Shown here one piece after another: positions 6,443 through 8,841 of a stretch of 8,841 bases of DNA. Location of the stretch: NCBI GenBank assembly GCA_002469525.1, contig DKME01000087.1, positions 1 through 8,841 of the forward strand, read 5' to 3'. This DNA comes from Actinobacteria bacterium UBA7422. Lineage in GTDB: Bacteria > Actinomycetota > Actinomycetes > S36-B12. A model generated the notes under the pieces. That model was not told where the DNA came from, made no database searches, and saw nothing but the letters and a program-made list of their open reading frames with translations. Position numbers and translations under genes: made by a program. Every line of letters begins with the position of its first letter. Within the stretch, counting starts at the first letter, position 1.

Positions 6443-6474
6443 AAGCCAAGCGAACGTGAACGCCAGGCAGGAAT

Positions 6475-6498
6475 CACCACTGTGGAAACACGGTGGTG
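6475..6498 (+). terminator. Ten-base-pair hairpin with GAAA tetraloop
   Basis: CACCACTGTG (6475-6484) pairs along its whole length with CACGGTGGTG (6489-6498), with one T-G wobble, and closes on GAAA (6485-6488), a stable GNRA tetraloop. It lies 128 bases after the HNH stop and 88 before the next start. No T-run follows, so it could be a U-less terminator for the HNH transcript, an RNA stability element, or part of the next gene's leader. The GNRA loop exists only on the plus-strand RNA, which suggests rightward transcription. Confidence 0.45.
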
Positions 6499-6545
6499 CC
6501 CTCTGGGCCAGTTGTTACAGTTGTCGAAACACGAGTATTGGGCTC

Positions 6546-6572
6546 GTAGTTGATTAACTTGTAGCTGATTAA
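6546..6572 (+). repeat. Direct repeat GTAG(T/C)TGATTAA before the exported-protein gene
   Basis: GTAGTTGATTAA (6546-6557) and GTAGCTGATTAA (6561-6572) match in 11 of 12 bases at a 15-base period. The second copy runs straight into the AAGGAG ribosome binding site. The A/T-rich pair could be a promoter or regulator site. A possible promoter lies just upstream, TTGTTA (6512-6517) with TATTGG (6536-6541), 18 bases apart. Confidence 0.6.
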
Positions 6573-6576
6573 GGAG
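6571..6576 (+). promoter_or_regulatory. Ribosome binding site of the exported-protein gene
   Basis: AAGGAG is a strong Shine-Dalgarno sequence. Its distance to ATG 6587 is ten bases, while in-frame GTG codons at 6581 and 6578 are only four and one bases away. This favours ATG 6587, with GTG 6581 as the next choice. Confidence 0.7.
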
Positions 6577-6586
6577 TGTGGTGAAC

Positions 6587-7060
6587 ATGGGTACAAGCAA
6601 GAATGGCCAAGGTCGGTCTTCGAGGTGGATTGCGGTTATGAGTGGCCTAGTGGCTCTTCTCTTTGTTGCAGCAGCCGTTCCCACAGCCCATGCGGGCACC
6701 GGTAAGGCATCTGTGCTCAAGGGCACGTGGATTGGCACATATAGCGGCTATGACGCGGACGGCTATAAGAGTGGACAAGAAAAGCTTGTGATTTCCAAGG
6801 TGAAGGGCAGCAACGCACAGGGCACCTGGCAGTACCGGTCTTCGGCAAAGAAGAAGTGGAGTAAGCCGCAGCCGTTGACCTTGTCGGTCTTTGATCGGGA
6901 AGAGACCGAGAACGGTGGCATGGCGGACTACATCTACGGTGGCGACGCGGAGGGTACGTACTCCGGAAAATACGACGACTCTGATGATTCGCTGATCTTC
7001 GCGTACGTTTCTCGGTCACAGAACGTTCTGACGTTGACACTCGAGCTGAAACGCAAGTAG
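6587..7060 (+). CDS. Small Sec-exported beta-rich protein of unknown function
   Basis: A 157-residue protein from ATG 6587. I do not recognise its family. It opens with a clear Sec signal peptide: basic GRSSRW, hydrophobic stretch at about 15-31, and a cleavage site after AHA (residue 36). There is no lipobox cysteine, no LPxTG and no later membrane segment, so the mature protein of about 121 residues should be released or wall-associated. The mature part alternates short beta-like strands with Gly/Asp turns: GTWIGTYSGYDADG (46-59), GTWQYRS (79-85) and EGTYSGKYDDSDDS (122-135), ending in a hydrophobic strand (NVLTLTLELKRK). The GTW/GTY-x-G repetition resembles small beta-barrel folds such as lipocalin- or avidin-like ones, a guess from pattern only. 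The mature part has no cysteine. It has its own strong ribosome binding site and is probably monocistronic. Confidence 0.8.
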   Translation: MGTSKNGQGRSSRWIAVMSGLVALLFVAAAVPTAHAGTGKASVLKGTWIGTYSGYDADGYKSGQEKLVISKVKGSNAQGTWQYRSSAKKKWSKPQPLTLSVFDREETENGGMADYIYGGDAEGTYSGKYDDSDDSLIFAYVSRSQNVLTLTLELKRK

Positions 7061-7110
7061 AGGTCATCGGGCATTCCTACTTCGTTGTTACCCGTTGAGA
7101 ATCGAGTCGT

Positions 7111-7132
7111 AAAAAACCATTCGCTCTAATGG
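7111..7132 (-). terminator. Intrinsic terminator of tRNA-His
   Basis: On the minus strand CCATT pairs with AATGG around a 6-base loop and is followed directly by TTTTTT. It begins six bases after the encoded CCA end of tRNA-His. A five-pair stem is short, but the position and the six-T tail make a rho-independent terminator likely. It also separates the tRNA from the convergent exported-protein gene, which ends at 7060. Confidence 0.7.
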
Positions 7133-7137
7133 GTCTT

Positions 7138-7213
7138 TGGGGTGAGTGACGGGACTTGAACCCGCGGCATCTGCGACCACAACGCAGCGCTCTACCAGCT
7201 GAGCTACACCCAC
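7138..7213 (-). tRNA. tRNA-His (anticodon GTG), CCA encoded
   Basis: Full cloverleaf of 76 bases on the minus strand. The acceptor GTGGGTG pairs with CACTCAC (one G-U pair), TA at 8-9, the D-arm reads GCTCAGCTGGTAGAGC, the anticodon stem CTGCG/CGCAG holds the loop TTGTGGT with anticodon GTG at 34-36, and the T-arm is GCGGG-TTCAAGT-CCCGT. Discriminator C73 is followed by an encoded CCA (7140-7138). Base 7214 supplies the extra G-1 that pairs with C73, the hallmark identity element of bacterial tRNA-His. I recall orn and tRNA-His as neighbours in other actinobacteria, for example mycobacteria. No clear promoter is visible immediately upstream, so the tRNA may be processed from a longer transcript that includes the structured region at 7218-7327. 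Confidence 0.97.
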
Positions 7214-7217
7214 CATA

Positions 7218-7327
7218 CTGGTCAAGCCGGACTAACTTTGTGTGGACTTGAACCAGCCGGGCAAGCATACCTGTCGCAATGTGTCAGTGCTCAGCGCCTA
7301 GACACATTCAGCAGGTCTGCTTGCCTG
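7218..7327. other. Strongly structured intergenic element, two adjacent stem-loops
   Basis: The larger hairpin spans 7258-7327. Its outer stem 7260-7273 with 7312-7325 has 13 of 14 Watson-Crick pairs (mismatch at 7268/7317). A small internal loop follows, then a perfect 8-pair stem AATGTGTC (7278-7285) with GACACATT (7301-7308) closing a 15-base loop. Beside it, CTGGTCAAG (7218-7226) pairs with CTTGAACCAG (7247-7256) except for one bulged A. Extra G-U pairs (7259/7326, 7274/7311) form only on a plus-strand RNA, though orn and tRNA-His are both on the minus strand. No T-run follows on either side. I recognise no known RNA family. It may be a boundary terminator, an RNA processing signal in an orn-tRNA-His transcript, a small RNA, or a palindromic mobile remnant. 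Confidence 0.65.
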
Positions 7328-7335
7328 TCTACCGG

Positions 7336-7536
7336 TTAAGGCGTAATTGATTCTTGTGTGACCCTCACGAACCAAGCAATTTCACCGTCGGGGTCATGTT
7401 CGTGGCTTAGGTTTTCAGGGAGTAAGTAACCGCCAAGACTCACGACTGGAGGCTCGATTTTCTTGGGAACGTGTGGGTTGTGGTTAAGAGTGATCAACAA
7501 TATGCGAGGCACCGATTGCTTTTGCGGTGTCGCCAT
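7336..7536 (-). CDS. Doubtful small ORF overlapping the end of orn
   Basis: A minus-strand frame of 66 codons from ATG 7536 to a stop at 7336-7338. The first 53 bases overlap orn in another frame. The part outside orn reads like protein, for example PPVVSLGGYLLPENLS and DPDGEIAWFVRVTQ, without rare-codon clusters, and it fills most of the space between orn and the structured element. No ribosome binding site precedes ATG 7536, nor TTG 7497, nor GTG at about 7440. It could be a small unannotated protein, the remnant of a lost gene, or chance. I do not recognise it. Confidence 0.2.
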   Translation of the reverse strand: MATPQKQSVPRILLITLNHNPHVPKKIEPPVVSLGGYLLPENLSHEHDPDGEIAWFVRVTQESITP

Positions 7537-8092
7537 CGGGGCCGGGTTGGTCGACGAAGACTGCATCGCGGTAGTAGCGCAGTTCAGCGATTGATTCGCG
7601 GATGTCAGCGAGGGCGCGGTGGTTGCCGGTTTTCTCTGGGGTATTGAAATAGACCTTGGGGTACCAGCGGCGGGAGAGTTCCTTGATACTGGACACGTCG
7701 ATCAAGCGGTAGTGCAGGTAGTTGTCGATTTGGGGCATGTATTTGGCAAGGAAGCCGCGGTCGACATAGACACTTGAACCGGCGAGTTGGCCTTTGCCTT
7801 CCTCGGGGATGTGTTCCTTTATATAGGTGAGTACTTTTTCTTGGGCATCAGAAAGTGTGAGACCGTTTGGAATTTCAGTGATCAGGCCCGATTCGGTATG
7901 CATGTTGGTCACGAAGTCGTCCATCTGCGCGAGGGCTGCCTCGCTTGGATTGACAACGAAGGTAACGCCCGCGTCGAGCTCGGTGAGGTCAGCTTCGGTC
8001 ACGATTGCCGCGATTTCAACAATTTCGTCGGTTTCGGTACTTAAGCCGGTCATCTCTAAATCTATCCAGACCAAGCGATCGTTTTGAGCCAT
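7484..8092 (-). CDS. orn: Oligoribonuclease
   Basis: A 202-residue DEDDh-type 3'-to-5' exonuclease that degrades two- to five-base RNA fragments (including pGpG from cyclic-di-GMP turnover) to mononucleotides in the cytosol. All catalytic residues are seen: Asp11 and Glu13 in VWIDLEMTGL, Asp111 in VYVDRGFL, and His158 and Asp163 in GNHRALADI. These bind two metal ions. RLIDVSSIKELSRRWYP (129-145) is the typical family stretch. The length is slightly above the usual 180-200 because of a C-terminal tail after the YYRD segment, common in actinobacteria. It lies 43 bases downstream of the universal stress gene on the same strand, so co-transcription is possible, but a TAGGCT box six bases before the ATG suggests its own leaderless promoter. 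No ribosome binding site is obvious. Confidence 0.96.
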   Translation of the reverse strand: MAQNDRLVWIDLEMTGLSTETDEIVEIAAIVTEADLTELDAGVTFVVNPSEAALAQMDDFVTNMHTESGLITEIPNGLTLSDAQEKVLTYIKEHIPEEGKGQLAGSSVYVDRGFLAKYMPQIDNYLHYRLIDVSSIKELSRRWYPKVYFNTPEKTGNHRALADIRESIAELRYYRDAVFVDQPGPDGDTAKAIGASHIVDHS

Positions 8093-8098
8093 TGAGCA

Positions 8099-8104
8099 AG
8101 CCTA
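8099..8104 (-). promoter_or_regulatory. Possible -10 box of orn, leaderless geometry
   Basis: On the minus strand TAGGCT ends six bases before the orn ATG, the spacing also seen for znuA and the HNH gene. The match to TATAAT is limited to the key first, second and sixth bases, and no -35 is visible. A partly overlapping CAAGC/GCTTG repeat (8097-8101 and 8113-8117) could instead be the end of the stress-protein transcript. Confidence 0.3.
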
Positions 8105-8135
8105 TCTGGCGTGCTTGTGAGAAGTGGGCGAGCGC

Positions 8136-8841
8136 TTAAGCCGCGTCCAATTGCTGTGGCGGAACGGGAATGATTGCTACGGGGACTTTTGCTTTGTGGA
8201 GAACACCGTTGCTAGTCGAACCCAAGAGTGCGCCAATTGCCGCGTTACGTCCCCTGGTTCCCATCACGATCATGACCGCATTGGTGGCCGAGTCCAGTAG
8301 TGCCTGCACGGCTGGTGCTCGAACTAGGTGCTCGGCGACTTTGACATCGGGGTATTCCTGGGCGAAACCGGCAAGAATCTCTGCGGCCAGGCGAACTTCG
8401 TCGTCTGCTACGTGTTCCAAAGGAAGTGGCACCGGGCCGTCAGTTGTAATGATCAAGTCAAATGAAGGAACGTCCCACGCGTGGACCGCCACGATTTTGT
8501 ACCCGTGCCGGCTGGCTTCGTCGAATGCAAAATCGAGCGCTGCAAGTGAATGCTCGGAGCCGTCAATGCCAACCACGAGTTCGTTGGAGTCTGCGCGAGG
8601 ATCATCACGCATCACGATCACGGGGCAGCTTGCGTGCGAAGTTACTTGGGAACCGACTGAACCAAGGAGTAGCGCGGTGAAGCCACCGCGACCGCGTGAA
8701 CCAAGCACGAGAAGTTCTGCGGTGTCACTTGCGGTAAGCAGAAGTGCTGACGGGGTTCCGATCTCAACCACAACCTGGATGTCGGCACAATCAAGGTCAG
8801 CGGCAAGTCGGGTGAGGTCTTCACTGGCACCAGAGCGCATG
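8136..8841 (-). CDS. Universal stress protein, two tandem Usp domains, N-terminus beyond window
   Basis: At least 234 codons on the minus strand, continuing past the right edge. The first Usp domain is truncated: only about 78 of the usual 140 residues are inside, so the ATG at 8840 is most likely an internal methionine. Both domains carry the ATP-binding signature G-x2-G-x9-G-[ST]: GSRG followed nine residues later by GS in domain one (counted from the 8840 ATG, residues 47-61), and GTRG followed nine residues later by GS in domain two (194-208). Domain two starts at ELVVGIDGSEHS. Such tandem ATP-binding Usp proteins are abundant in actinobacteria and are linked to survival under low oxygen, starvation or oxidative stress; the exact role here is unknown. 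It lies 43 bases before orn on the same strand, with no functional link evident. The C-terminus is PPQQLDAA. Confidence 0.92.
   Translation of the reverse strand, partial: MRSGASEDLTRLAADLDCADIQVVVEIGTPSALLLTASDTAELLVLGSRGRGGFTALLLGSVGSQVTSHASCPVIVMRDDPRADSNELVVGIDGSEHSLAALDFAFDEASRHGYKIVAVHAWDVPSFDLIITTDGPVPLPLEHVADDEVRLAAEILAGFAQEYPDVKVAEHLVRAPAVQALLDSATNAVMIVMGTRGRNAAIGALLGSTSNGVLHKAKVPVAIIPVPPQQLDAA

Noticed and set aside
6126..6557. Plus-strand frame running from inside the HNH gene to 6557
   Set aside because: More than half overlaps the HNH gene in another frame, and the remainder crosses tandem repeats and a hairpin; no ribosome binding site.
6717..7067. Minus-strand frame opposite the exported-protein gene
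   Set aside because: Arg/Ser-rich antisense translation; the plus strand has a ribosome binding site and a signal peptide, so it is the coding one.
7077..7268. Minus-strand open frame of 63 codons across the tRNA
   Set aside because: It is read straight through tRNA-His and its terminator, so it is an artefact of the RNA gene sequence.
7215..7330. A second tRNA or 4.5S SRP RNA in the structured region
   Set aside because: Only a T-loop-like segment is present with no acceptor or anticodon arm, and the SRP apical GGAAGGAAGCAGC-type motif is missing.

Overview
The window looks like chromosomal DNA of an actinobacterium (Actinomycetota) of moderate GC, judged by eye at roughly the mid-50s percent. 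The signs are a DUF222/13E12-type HNH nuclease gene, a two-domain universal stress protein, GTG starts, oligoribonuclease (orn) next to tRNA-His (a pairing I recall from other actinobacteria such as mycobacteria), and several genes with a TAnnnT -10 box placed as expected for leaderless mRNA. Genus cannot be assigned from sequence alone.

Layout. Positions 1-246 (-) hold the N-terminal part of a winged-helix regulator running off the left edge. It is divergent from a SAM-dependent methyltransferase at 365-1249 (+), and an operator-like inverted repeat lies between them. Positions 1467-4147 (+) are a complete metal-uptake operon in the order znuA-znuC-znuB: lipoprotein metal binder, ATPase, permease. 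Its promoter region holds several TTGC/GCAA inverted repeats and probably drives a leaderless transcript starting at the GTG of znuA. Positions 4213-4790 (+) are a short-chain dehydrogenase pseudogene that has lost its middle third and its frame. Positions 4865-6346 (+) encode an intact DUF222-HNH endonuclease. A 240-base gap follows, with a GAAA-tetraloop hairpin, an 8-base triple tandem repeat and a 12-base direct repeat. Then comes a small Sec-exported beta-rich protein of unknown function (6587-7060, +).

The right third is on the minus strand: a partial tandem-domain universal stress protein (8136 to the right edge), orn (7484-8092) and tRNA-His(GTG) with encoded CCA and an intrinsic terminator. 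Between orn and tRNA-His there is a strongly structured stretch, 7218-7327, with two adjacent stem-loops that no gene explains.

Functional picture. The only multi-gene system that is clearly complete is the ZnuACB-type zinc/manganese importer. The other genes are housekeeping (orn, tRNA-His, Usp), a degraded oxidoreductase, a possibly selfish nuclease, and one unrecognised exported protein. I see no transposase, integrase, CRISPR array, toxin-antitoxin pair or phage gene. I found no convincing new multi-gene system. The most unusual items are the structured element at 7218-7327, the regulatory repeats in front of znuA, and the exported protein.
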